Part shown: one piece after another, positions 25,142 to 33,849 of the stretch
Numbering within the stretch: position 1 is the first letter of the stretch
Layout of the letters: every line of letters starts with the position of its first letter
Source of the DNA: Cytophagaceae bacterium
Lineage (GTDB): Bacteria > Bacteroidota > Bacteroidia > Cytophagales > Cytophagaceae
Reading direction: 5' to 3'
Assembly (NCBI GenBank): GCA_021151805.1
Contig: JAGKWN010000039.1
Coordinates: forward strand, 1-36,384
Length of the DNA stretch: 36,384 bases
Notes under the pieces: model-generated
Database searches by the model: none
What the model saw: only the letters and a program-made list of their open reading frames with translations
What the model was told of the DNA's origin: nothing
Made by a program: the position numbers and the translations under genes

Positions 25142-26710
25142 TCAATGGTCTTCTTCACCCTTCTTATTCAACCAGCGAAGCTCATACAAGTCGTTGCGCC
25201 GTGTTTCCATGTTGCGGACAGAACCAAACTTCCGCTGGCGTTTCAACAGATCCAGATCCAGATCAGCAATCAAGGTTGTTTCTGTATTAGGAGTTGCTTC
25301 CGCCAGAGTCGCATCATGCGGGAATATAAAGTCTGATGGAGAGAATATGCCTGATTGCGCATATTGAATATCCATATTCTCTACACCTGGCAAATTACCT
25401 ACGCTTCCGGAAATCGCTATATAACATTCATTCTCAATAGCCCTGGCCTGCGCACAGCGCTGCACGCGTATAAAGGCACTCTTTGTATCGGTAAGGAAGG
25501 GAACGAAAATAATATTCACCCCTTTGTCTGCCAGCAAACGCGACAGTTCAGGGAACTCAATATCAAAGCAGATCAGAATGGCGATCTTGCCTGCATCGGT
25601 TTCAAACACTTTTAATTTATCACCGCCCTGCAAGCCCCAGTAATTGGCTTCATCCGGCGTAACATGCAGTTTATACTGGTAGTCCCAGGTACCATCTCTT
25701 CTACACAAATAAGAAACGTTGTATAAACCATCGTCTTCATATTTAGGCATACTGCCGGCAATGATATTGATGTTGTATGAAAGCGCCAGCTCCATCATCT
25801 TGGCACGTATCTCTTCGGTATAATCTGCCAGCGCTCTTACCGCATCTGACGCAGAGTTCTGGTTGAACTTGGCCATCAATGGTGCATTGAAAAATTCAGG
25901 AAATACACAGAAGTCTGCTTTGTAACCAGAGACTGTATCCACAAAGAATTCAATCATACGATACAACTCTTCTACCGAAGCCATGTTCCGCATTTTCCAT
26001 TGTACCAGGCCAACGCGCACCAGCGATTTATTTCCGCCGAATAATGTTTCTTCTGTTTCATATAAGGCGTTTTTCCATTCCAGTAAAGCAGCGTAGGCTT
26101 TTGAATCGCGGTCATCCGGCAGATAGCCCTGGATGATCTTACGCAAGTGAAAATCGTTTGCCAGCTGAAAAGTCAGAACGGGATCAAAAAGTTCTTTCTT
26201 CTTTACCTCTTCAATGTATTGACGTGGGGTTAATTTTTTAGCATAGTTTTTATATCCGGGAATACGGCCACCCACAATGATTGCACGAAGATTCAACTTT
26301 TCGCATAGTTCTTTACGCGCGTCATACAAACGTCGGCCGAGACGCATCCCTCTGAATTCAGGATGAACAAAGATATCTATTCCATAGAGCGTATCCCCTT
26401 CCGGATCGTGGTTGCTCAATAAACCATCGCCGGTGATTTGCTGGTACGTATGCTTATCGCCATAATTAGCATAATTCACAATCAAACTAAAAGCAGCTGC
26501 TATTACTTTCCCGTTATCTTCAATACAAATCTGTCCTTCGGGAAAATAATTCAAGTGTGAGCGTAACTCTTTTTTCGTCCACGGACCGCCGATGTCCGCA
26601 TATACGAATTCCATAATCTCACAAATATCATCGTAATCACTTAACTTGATATTTCTGATTTTTAATTTGTGTACACTGGAGCCTACTTCGGTTTCCTTAT
26701 TCTTTGCCAT
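25142..26710 (-). CDS. bifunctional GNAT N-acetyltransferase / carbon-nitrogen hydrolase
   Basis: 522 residues from the ATG at 26710; a TTG six codons upstream is less likely. The N-terminal about 200 residues are a GNAT: 'IRNIKLSDYDDICEIMEFVY', 'LYGIDIFVHPEFRGMRLGRR' (acetyl-CoA loop) and 'LNLRAIIVGGRIPGYKNYAK'. The C-terminal about 290 residues are a nitrilase-superfamily amidase with Glu in 'FCVFPEFFNAP', Lys in 'YQYKLHVTPDE' and Cys in 'AILICFDIEFPELSRLLADK'. The fusion is a known architecture of unknown substrate. It may acylate and deacylate or deamidate related small molecules. Both active sites look intact. Stands alone on the minus strand. Confidence 0.93.
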   Translation of the reverse strand: MAKNKETEVGSSVHKLKIRNIKLSDYDDICEIMEFVYADIGGPWTKKELRSHLNYFPEGQICIEDNGKVIAAAFSLIVNYANYGDKHTYQQITGDGLLSNHDPEGDTLYGIDIFVHPEFRGMRLGRRLYDARKELCEKLNLRAIIVGGRIPGYKNYAKKLTPRQYIEEVKKKELFDPVLTFQLANDFHLRKIIQGYLPDDRDSKAYAALLEWKNALYETEETLFGGNKSLVRVGLVQWKMRNMASVEELYRMIEFFVDTVSGYKADFCVFPEFFNAPLMAKFNQNSASDAVRALADYTEEIRAKMMELALSYNINIIAGSMPKYEDDGLYNVSYLCRRDGTWDYQYKLHVTPDEANYWGLQGGDKLKVFETDAGKIAILICFDIEFPELSRLLADKGVNIIFVPFLTDTKSAFIRVQRCAQARAIENECYIAISGSVGNLPGVENMDIQYAQSGIFSPSDFIFPHDATLAEATPNTETTLIADLDLDLLKRQRKFGSVRNMETRRNDLYELRWLNKKGEEDH

Positions 26711-26741
26711 AGAAATTTTATTCAACAATACATCCTTATGT

Positions 26742-26770
26742 ATTCGAAGTTACGTATCTTAATTCGAAGT
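26742..26770. promoter_or_regulatory. exact 9-bp direct repeat in a divergent promoter region
   Basis: ATTCGAAGT occurs at 26742-26750 and again at 26762-26770, a 20-bp offset (two helical turns), 32-60 bases upstream of the GNAT-nitrilase ATG. Each copy contains the palindrome TTCGAA. This fits a tandem regulator site or -7/-33-like elements. Function is inferred only. Confidence 0.35.
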
Positions 26771-26950
26771 AAAAACCGTAAAAATTAATTATTCATACAG
26801 AACGGACGTTTTCCTCCGGAATCAGTGTATAAGAAGGCTAAAAACGAAGTCCGTCCGGGCTTGAAATACAGGTTACTTTTATCAAATAACAATGAATTAA
26901 CATACCATAAACAATTTTATATTGTATTGCGTTTAGTAATAAACAATTGC

Positions 26951-29900
26951 ATGAAAAGAACCTATACATGTATCACTTTCTTCAGCTACCCGCTCATACT
27001 TTTACTTCTTAGCTTGAGTACGGCCTATGCACAGAAAAATTCTCCAAAAGCAGATTTTGAAGCTGATATTTTATTAGTAAAAGTGAAAGCTGAATATAGA
27101 GATTTCTTCACCGACACAGCTGCAGTTCACCTGCTTCAGAACTTTATTTCGCCGGTGAAAATAATCTCAGCAAAAAAAACATATCCAAATTGTACACCAC
27201 CAACGGAAGCAGATCATGTAGACCTTACGCGTGTTTATACCGTAGGTTTTTCAGGCATTGAAAAAAAGGATCTTGCCAACTTATCAAGGCTGATCCAGGG
27301 TTATGGCTATTTTGATTATGTAGAATTGAAATACATTCAAACGCAGCATGCAGCATTTTACCCCAACGATCCGGGCATCGCTGCTGGTTATCAGAATTAT
27401 TTAGGTAGAATGAAAGCCTATGAGGCATGGGCCATAGAAAAAGGAGACCCCAATCTTGTCATTGGAATTATTGATACCGGAGTTGATTATACACACGAAG
27501 ATATTACCGCAAACATTGCCTTTAACCTTGCTGACCCGATCAATGGCATTGATGATGACAACGATGGTTATGTTGATAATTACCAGGGCTGGGACATGGC
27601 AGGGAATGATAATGATCCGAACGTATATTATCCGGCTTTCCATGGCGCCATTGTAGCCGGCATTGCCGGAGCTACTGTAAACAATGGCTTAGGGCATGCA
27701 GGTATTGCATTCAATTCAAAAATATTACCGGTTAAAACATCTGTCGATGGAACTACTGGTGCTATTGTAGCGGGTTATGAAGGAATAACCTATGCAGCAG
27801 ATCATGGCTGTAAAGTAATCAACTTATCCTGGGGCGGAACAAATAACTATTCTCCCGCTGATCAGGATGTGATTGATTATGCGGCTATCAATAAAGATGT
27901 CCTGATCGTTGCAGCAGCCGGAAACACAGATGAAGAAGCCAATTATTACCCGGCCGCTTATGACCATGTATTATCTGTAATCGCTATGGATACAATATTT
28001 TCAGCCTCCGCCAATCAATATATTGACGTGCGCGCCAATTTTACAAACTGGGGTTGCTGCTATAAAGCAACTTACGCACACTCAGTCGATATAGGTGCCC
28101 AGGGCATGAGTTTGTACAGCATACGCCCTGGCAATAATTATACCTGGGAAGATGGCTCATCTGCGGCCGCGCCTCTTGTAGCCGGTGCAGCGGCCATTGT
28201 TCGTTCACACTTCCCAAACATCTCTGCGTTACAGGCTGCCGAATTACTACGTGTAACCGCCGATGTTACAGATACCTTTCCTGAGAATGCTCCATACAAA
28301 GAAAAAATGGGCAAAGGCAGAATTAATCTTTATAAAGCACTGACCGATACAAAATCTCCAGCCATCCGCTATAAAAATTTAGTTGCTGTTTCTCAATTCA
28401 ACAGTACAAACTTATTTGATGGCGATACAGTATCTATTAAAGCAGACTTCTTTAACTACCTCCGGCCGGCAGCAAACCTGATTGTCGACATTTCTTCCGC
28501 TTCTCCTGACCTCGCTATCGTTGTAAATTCCAGCACACTCGGCTTCATCGACAGCCTGAAATCGAAATCAAATGCAGCATCGCCGCTGAAACTTGTTATT
28601 AAAAGCTCACAGATCAATCAACAGATTGAATGTAGATTGGGTTATACAGATCCTGCTACAGGCTATACCGATTATCAATACTTTTTTATAAATATCAATC
28701 CACAGTATACAGATATCTATACAGATAACGTACGCACAACCATTACATCAAACGGACGTGTAGGATACCAGGATCTTGCCAGTACCATCGGTTCAGGTTT
28801 TCAAAAAAACGGAATGAATATTTTATATGAAGATGGTTTAATGATTGCCCAGGCGAGCAATAAAGTATCAGACTGTGTACGTGCAAACCCTAACGGATAC
28901 AGCAACCTGGATTTTGCAACTCTATCTATTCCTTCTTATGCGGAAAGCAAAATCAAATACCTTGAAACAGTTTCATCCTTTAACGATGCCTCTCCTACCA
29001 ATACCTACGTACAAGGCATTGAATGTATTCAGCGTTCCTATACATTCAATACAACAGATCTGAAAAATGCTGTTTTTCTGGAATATAAAATTATCAATCA
29101 TTCAGCAGCAGATATTGATTCTATTTATGTAGGACATTTTATTGACTGGGATATTCTGAACTATAACCAAAACCGCACTGGCTTTGATGTTGATACCCGT
29201 TTAGGCTATGCCTATGATATCTCTTCGCCTAATTTATTCGCGGGTGTTAGTCTGCTCACCGACCAGGAATATAATTATTATGCCATGGACAATTCATCGG
29301 TAGGCGGAACCAATATCAATCCCAATGATGGTTTTATCGATGCAGAAAAATTCATGGCGCTGTCCAGCAAACTGGGCCGCGACGTTGCCGGTGGCAACAG
29401 CGGCGGCAATGACATTTCAATGACCTTAGGCGGACGGATCAATCACTTAAAACAAGGTGATACCGTAGTCATCGCGTTTGCGTTGATGGCAGAAAGCCAA
29501 TTGCTGAACCTAAAAACACTGGCTGCGGCTGCAAAAGCAAAATTCATTGAGATCCATACCGGGCCGACACCGGCTGCCGATTCTTATAAACTATGTACCA
29601 ATGCTACTGTTGACTTAAACATTCAACCTACCCCGGGAAACATCTTTAACTTTTATACAACAGATCCGGCAACAAATGCTTCACCTGTAAGCCAGGGTAA
29701 ATCTTATACGTTAACCAATGTTTCTGCAGCTGATACCATTTACATCAGCAACGTAGATTCACTTTATGAGTCTGCAGCAACCAAGTATATTATCACTTCG
29801 GGTGAAGCTCCGGTTTCAGAGTTCAGCATGTCGGCCCAACCAGCTTTAAATCCATCAGCCTTTACCAACGAGAGTATCCGGTATCAATCATTGCTCTGGA

Positions 29901-30301
29901 ATTTTGGAGACGGCGCAACTTCAACCGACGAAAATCCGGAACATATCTATACACTCGCAGGCACTTATACTGTGACATTAAAAGCAAGTGATAACCTGGC
30001 ATGTATAGATTCACTCAAACAAACGATTGTAATCGGCGACCCGCTGGATGTTGTCAAAGGCAATACGTCGGGCATACAGGTATATCCCAATCCAGTCGGA
30101 GACTTTTTATTTATTGATTTAAAAACAACAACCAAAAATTCTGCAGATATCGCTATCTTTAATGCGCTTGGACAATTAACCAAAAACGAAAACGTGATAC
30201 TTTCAAATTCCATTTTGCAGCTTAATGTATCAGACCTTTCCTCGGGTTTGTATTTTATTGAATTAAAAGATACAGGCACCTTACTGCGTTTTGTAAAATA
30301 A
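26951..30301 (+). CDS. secreted S8 (subtilisin-like) serine protease with PKD and T9SS type A sorting domain
   Basis: 1116 residues from the ATG at 26951, which opens a signal peptide ending 'STAYAQ'. An in-frame GTG 42 codons upstream would bury this signal and is rejected. After a propeptide-like segment, the peptidase has Asp175 ('GIIDTGVDYTHED'), a calcium-loop-like 'NGIDDDNDGYVDN', His231 ('FHGAIVAGIAGA'), oxyanion Asn in 'AAAGNTDE' and Ser404 ('DGSSAAAPLVAGAAA'). The central 400 residues are beta-rich and unassigned. Near the C-terminus is a PKD domain ('WNFGDGATSTDENPEHIYTL'), then a type A sorting domain ('GIQVYPNPVGDFLFIDL', 'ALGQLTKNE', 'LSSGLYFIEL'). Expected to be secreted by T9SS and to degrade extracellular protein. 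Confidence 0.93.
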   Translation: MKRTYTCITFFSYPLILLLLSLSTAYAQKNSPKADFEADILLVKVKAEYRDFFTDTAAVHLLQNFISPVKIISAKKTYPNCTPPTEADHVDLTRVYTVGFSGIEKKDLANLSRLIQGYGYFDYVELKYIQTQHAAFYPNDPGIAAGYQNYLGRMKAYEAWAIEKGDPNLVIGIIDTGVDYTHEDITANIAFNLADPINGIDDDNDGYVDNYQGWDMAGNDNDPNVYYPAFHGAIVAGIAGATVNNGLGHAGIAFNSKILPVKTSVDGTTGAIVAGYEGITYAADHGCKVINLSWGGTNNYSPADQDVIDYAAINKDVLIVAAAGNTDEEANYYPAAYDHVLSVIAMDTIFSASANQYIDVRANFTNWGCCYKATYAHSVDIGAQGMSLYSIRPGNNYTWEDGSSAAAPLVAGAAAIVRSHFPNISALQAAELLRVTADVTDTFPENAPYKEKMGKGRINLYKALTDTKSPAIRYKNLVAVSQFNSTNLFDGDTVSIKADFFNYLRPAANLIVDISSASPDLAIVVNSSTLGFIDSLKSKSNAASPLKLVIKSSQINQQIECRLGYTDPATGYTDYQYFFININPQYTDIYTDNVRTTITSNGRVGYQDLASTIGSGFQKNGMNILYEDGLMIAQASNKVSDCVRANPNGYSNLDFATLSIPSYAESKIKYLETVSSFNDASPTNTYVQGIECIQRSYTFNTTDLKNAVFLEYKIINHSAADIDSIYVGHFIDWDILNYNQNRTGFDVDTRLGYAYDISSPNLFAGVSLLTDQEYNYYAMDNSSVGGTNINPNDGFIDAEKFMALSSKLGRDVAGGNSGGNDISMTLGGRINHLKQGDTVVIAFALMAESQLLNLKTLAAAAKAKFIEIHTGPTPAADSYKLCTNATVDLNIQPTPGNIFNFYTTDPATNASPVSQGKSYTLTNVSAADTIYISNVDSLYESAATKYIITSGEAPVSEFSMSAQPALNPSAFTNESIRYQSLLWNFGDGATSTDENPEHIYTLAGTYTVTLKASDNLACIDSLKQTIVIGDPLDVVKGNTSGIQVYPNPVGDFLFIDLKTTTKNSADIAIFNALGQLTKNENVILSNSILQLNVSDLSSGLYFIELKDTGTLLRFVK

Positions 30302-30316
30302 CTTCTTTTCTCTAAA

Positions 30317-31570
30317 ATGAATCAACAGATTTTCGCAGAGATCATCACCATAGGTGATGAAATCTTATATGGTCAGATTACAGACACCAATTCACAATGG
30401 ATCAGTGCTGAGCTGGATAAGCTTGGCATTAAAATACGGCAGAAATCGTCCGTAAGTGATCAGGCAGATGAAATTCTGCGTATTTTTTCAGAAGCCAGTA
30501 AGCGCGCGCATCTGATTATTATCACCGGCGGCTTAGGTCCTACCAATGATGATGTCACCAAAAAAACATTGTGTACCTATTTCAATACTCAACTTGTTTG
30601 GAATGAAGCTGTACTCGCTCACCTTGAAAGCCTTTTCTTTATAAGAGGCAGAACACTAAGCGAACTCAACAAACAACAGGCTCTTGTTCCTGCTAACTGT
30701 GAGGTATTGATGAACAAGAACGGTACTGCACCAGGCATGTGGTTCAACGTTAATAACGTTGTATACATTTCATTACCCGGTGTGCCTTTTGAAATGAAAC
30801 ACATACTGAAAGATTTCGGTTTTGATAAAATAAAACAACATTTCAAAACACCGGTCATTGCGCATCGCATGATCAAAACCATTGGCATTGGTGAATCAAC
30901 ACTTTCAGAAATCATTGCCGGATGGGAAGCAGCATTACCGGCCCACATGTCCCTTGCTTACTTACCATCTGCCGGAGAAGTACGCTTAAGGATAACAGGT
31001 ACAGGTGAAAATCAGGAGCAATTGAATGCAGAAATTCAGCATGAAATTGATCAGGTGCTTCCTCTTATCTCCGCCCATGTATATGGCTTTGATGATGATA
31101 CACTGGAATACGCTGTTGGACAATTATTAAAAAAGAATAATAAAACCATTGCCACAGCAGAGAGTTGTACAGGCGGTTATCTGGCTCACCTGTTAACATC
31201 TGTACCCGGATCATCTGCTTATTATCATGGATCTGTTATTGCCTATCAGAACAAGATAAAAACCGAACTGCTGGATGTTCCTTCAGGCATTCTAACCACC
31301 TATGGAGCCGTTAGTGAGCAAACCGTTGAGCGGATGGCCAAAGAAGTACGATTAAAACTCGGCACTTCCATTGGTGTTGCCGCAAGTGGTATTGCAGGAC
31401 CCGATGGCGGAACAGATGAAAAACCCGTTGGTACCATCTGGATCGCTTATGCAGATGAACACAAAGTGGTCACCAGAAAACTTCAGCTTTCTGCTCTGCG
31501 CGAAAACAATATCCGGATGACTGCATTGGCAATCTTAAATCTGGTACGGAATCAATTAAATAATTCCTGA
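30317..31570 (+). CDS. cinA: CinA family protein (competence/damage-inducible, NMN deamidase type)
   Basis: 417 residues, full-length CinA. The N-terminal MoaB/MogA-like half holds 'AEIITIGDEILYGQITDTNS', 'LIIITGGLGPTNDDVTKKTL' and 'NKNGTAPGMWF' with 'VYISLPGVPFEMKHIL'. The C-terminal deamidase half has 'TIATAESCTGGYLAHLLTSV', 'YYHGSVIAYQNKIKTELLDV' and 'GVAASGIAGPDGGTDEKPVG'. The family recycles NMN or ADP-ribose derivatives in NAD salvage. It begins 15 bases after the protease stop, but an unrelated function makes co-regulation uncertain. Confidence 0.95.
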   Translation: MNQQIFAEIITIGDEILYGQITDTNSQWISAELDKLGIKIRQKSSVSDQADEILRIFSEASKRAHLIIITGGLGPTNDDVTKKTLCTYFNTQLVWNEAVLAHLESLFFIRGRTLSELNKQQALVPANCEVLMNKNGTAPGMWFNVNNVVYISLPGVPFEMKHILKDFGFDKIKQHFKTPVIAHRMIKTIGIGESTLSEIIAGWEAALPAHMSLAYLPSAGEVRLRITGTGENQEQLNAEIQHEIDQVLPLISAHVYGFDDDTLEYAVGQLLKKNNKTIATAESCTGGYLAHLLTSVPGSSAYYHGSVIAYQNKIKTELLDVPSGILTTYGAVSEQTVERMAKEVRLKLGTSIGVAASGIAGPDGGTDEKPVGTIWIAYADEHKVVTRKLQLSALRENNIRMTALAILNLVRNQLNNS

Positions 31571-31652
31571 TTTTTATATAAAACCTTGTTATTAAAACAT
31601 TTATACACACAGAAGGTTTCACTAAAAAGGATGTGACTTAATAAAAAAAGCG

Positions 31653-31660
31653 TATTTTTG
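31653..31660 (+). promoter_or_regulatory. candidate -7 box for the E2 gene
   Basis: TATTTTTG lies 33 bases before the ATG at 31694, the spacing expected for a short leader, within the 123-base gap after cinA. A TGTGACTTA segment about 20 bases upstream is a weak -33 candidate. Confidence 0.45.
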
Positions 31661-31693
31661 TATTTAGTATAAAATAAAAAAATTCCGTCATTC

Positions 31694-33064
31694 ATGGCCT
31701 TGGTAGAATTGGTAATGCCCAAAATGGGAGAAAGCGTAATGGAAGGTACGATTTTGAATTGGTTGAAGAAACCAGGAGATCGTATTCAACAAGATGAATC
31801 TGTGCTGGAAGTGGCTACTGATAAGGTAGACACGGAGGTACCATCACCTTTCAATGGAATTTTAAAAGAGATCCGCGCAACACAGGGACAAGTCGTGCAA
31901 GTAGGTTCAGCTATTGCGATTATTGAAACTGATGTAGCACAGGCGGCTGTTTCAGAACCTGTAGTTCCTGCAGTAACTCCACAAACAACTGCTGCTCCTG
32001 TTCAGCAAACAGCACCGGTTCAAAAAACACCGGTTGAGTATACTGCACCTGCTCATACTTCCCCTCACCAAGGCAGTTCTAAAAACGGTAGATTCTATTC
32101 CCCTTTGGTATTAAATATTGCCCGCCAGGAAAATATTTCCCTCGCTGAAGTTGAAACCATTGCCGGCACCGGTAAAGATGGCAGAGTAACTAAAAATGAC
32201 CTGTTCGATTATATACAAGCTAAGAAAGACGGTAAGATTGCGCCGGCTAAACAAGAACAACCAGTAATAGAACAAGCGCCGCAAGAAGATAAAAAGGCTG
32301 CTGCAACAGAGCCTGCTTACGTTTCCAAGCCAGCTGCCTCTCATGGAGGTAATGTTGAGATCATTCAGATGGATCGTATGCGTAAAATGATTGCGGACCG
32401 CATGGTTGAATCCAAACGCATTTCTCCTCACGTTACTTCTTTTGTAGAAGCAGATGTAACCAATATTGTTTACTGGAGAAACAGATGGAAAAATGATTTT
32501 ATGGAACATGAAAATGTTGCCTTAACCTTCACTCCTATTTTCATCGAAGCGGTTGTAAAAGCAATCAAAGATTATCCAATGGTAAACATATCCATTGAAG
32601 ACGATAAGATCATTGTTAAAAAAGATATCAATATCGGAATTGCTGTAGCCTTACCAAGCGGCAATCTGATTGTTCCGGTTATAAAAAATGCAGACCAGTT
32701 GAACATTGTTGGTTTGACAAAAAAAGTAAACGATCTGGCGAAACGCGCACGCCAGAACAAACTTACTGCCGATGATCTTTCCGGCGGTACATACACAGTT
32801 TCCAACGTTGGGTCTTTTGGTAATTTAATGGGCACTCCTATTATTGTACAACCACAAGCTGCAATTCTGGCTTTAGGTGCAGTAGTGAAAAAACCTGCCG
32901 TAATTGAAACACCGCAAGGCGACACACTTGGTATCCGTCATATGATGTTCCTTTCACATTCTTATGACCACCGGGTAATTGATGGCTCTTTAGGTGGCAT
33001 GTTCGTACGCAGAGTAGCCGATTACCTGGAAAACTTTGATGTAAACAGAAAAATATTTGTGTAA
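31694..33064 (+). CDS. dihydrolipoamide acyltransferase (E2 of a 2-oxoacid dehydrogenase)
   Basis: 456 residues. A single N-terminal lipoyl domain carries Lys44 in 'VATDKVDTEV'. A Pro/Ala/Gln-rich linker follows (about residues 85-135). The E3/E1-binding domain is 'SPLVLNIARQENISLAEVET' to 'GKDGRVTKNDLFDYIQ', followed by a second linker. The catalytic domain contains the active-site His426 and Asp430 in 'HSYDHRVIDGSLGG'. One lipoyl domain and an M-x-K-M-G-E-S-V N-terminus fit a branched-chain or 2-oxoglutarate type as well as pyruvate; the sequence alone does not decide. E1 and E3 are not in the window. Confidence 0.93.
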   Translation: MALVELVMPKMGESVMEGTILNWLKKPGDRIQQDESVLEVATDKVDTEVPSPFNGILKEIRATQGQVVQVGSAIAIIETDVAQAAVSEPVVPAVTPQTTAAPVQQTAPVQKTPVEYTAPAHTSPHQGSSKNGRFYSPLVLNIARQENISLAEVETIAGTGKDGRVTKNDLFDYIQAKKDGKIAPAKQEQPVIEQAPQEDKKAAATEPAYVSKPAASHGGNVEIIQMDRMRKMIADRMVESKRISPHVTSFVEADVTNIVYWRNRWKNDFMEHENVALTFTPIFIEAVVKAIKDYPMVNISIEDDKIIVKKDINIGIAVALPSGNLIVPVIKNADQLNIVGLTKKVNDLAKRARQNKLTADDLSGGTYTVSNVGSFGNLMGTPIIVQPQAAILALGAVVKKPAVIETPQGDTLGIRHMMFLSHSYDHRVIDGSLGGMFVRRVADYLENFDVNRKIFV

Positions 33065-33106
33065 ATAACACACAAACAAGAGTAGTAATTTTTAAATCAT
33101 ATACAT

Positions 33107-33769
33107 ATGCATCCGGATATTGAAAAAGCCCTTGTCACACCTACTGACTTTAAGAGTGGGAATTACTTTAATAAAAGCTGGACAGTTTTTTGGCAAGCCC
33201 CTTGGTATTTTGTAGGCGCTCTTATTGTATGGGGCCTTATCAGTGGAGCTTTACGTTTTATTCCCTTTGTAGGTGATATAGCATCGATGTTGATATACCC
33301 TATTCAATTAGCAGGTATTTACATTGCTGTTAGAAAATTACTTAACAATCAACCGATTGAATTTGATGATTTTTTTAAAGGATTTCAATTTGGAGGAAAA
33401 TTAATCCTTCCTTACATTTTGCATGTCATTATGATCATCATAGGTTGTGTATTGCTTGTACTACCTGGTATTTACCTGGCAGTCGCATATACATTCGTAA
33501 TTCCATTAGCTCTTTTTTATGAAGAAGATGCATGGAGTTTATTAGAAGCCAGCAGAAAAATTGTTTCCAAAAAGTGGTGGTCATTTTTAGGCTTTTTCTT
33601 TCTGATACTTTTATTTAACCTGGCTGGCCTATTATGCTTAGGTGTGGGCTTATTAGTGACCATTCCGGTTACAATGATCACAACGTATATTATTTTTGAA
33701 GATTTTCTAAAGCCCGGTACAGGAGAAGGATTTACTACAAACTCTGGCCTTTTAGACAGCGATATATAA
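33107..33769 (+). CDS. multi-pass membrane protein of unknown function
   Basis: 220 residues with about five hydrophobic helices: 'PWYFVGALIVWGLISGALRF', 'MLIYPIQLAGIYIAVRKLL', 'YILHVIMIIIGCVLLVLPGI' continuing to 'YLAVAYTFVIPLALFY', 'FLGFFFLILLFNLAGLLCLG', and 'VGLLVTIPVTMITTYIIFED'. The 'LPGIYLAVAYTFVIPLAL..E' stretch and the following 'WSLLEASRKIVSKKWW' resemble membrane domains of DUF975/GPDP-type proteins. The order of helices and the amphipathic linker are the only clues to function. It lies 42 bases after the E2 gene; a strong terminator follows. Confidence 0.82.
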   Translation: MHPDIEKALVTPTDFKSGNYFNKSWTVFWQAPWYFVGALIVWGLISGALRFIPFVGDIASMLIYPIQLAGIYIAVRKLLNNQPIEFDDFFKGFQFGGKLILPYILHVIMIIIGCVLLVLPGIYLAVAYTFVIPLALFYEEDAWSLLEASRKIVSKKWWSFLGFFFLILLFNLAGLLCLGVGLLVTIPVTMITTYIIFEDFLKPGTGEGFTTNSGLLDSDI

Positions 33770-33783
33770 TATCTGATTGAATT

Positions 33784-33840
33784 GAATTTATGAAATAAAA
33801 AAGTCCCGCCTAAAGCGGGACTTTTTTATTTCATAAATTC
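33784..33840. terminator. bidirectional intrinsic terminator with 26-bp perfect arms
   Basis: Arms 33784-33809 and 33815-33840 are perfectly complementary around CTAAA. The GC core AAGTCCCGC is flanked by A6 and T6. It sits between the convergent membrane-protein gene and the T9SS repeat protein gene (stop at 33850). Confidence 0.94.
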
Positions 33841-33849
33841 GTTCTTTCT

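Noticed and set aside
26825..26950. GTG start giving a 42-residue N-terminal extension of the secreted protease
   Set aside because: It would place the clear signal peptide internally; the ATG at 26951 is better.
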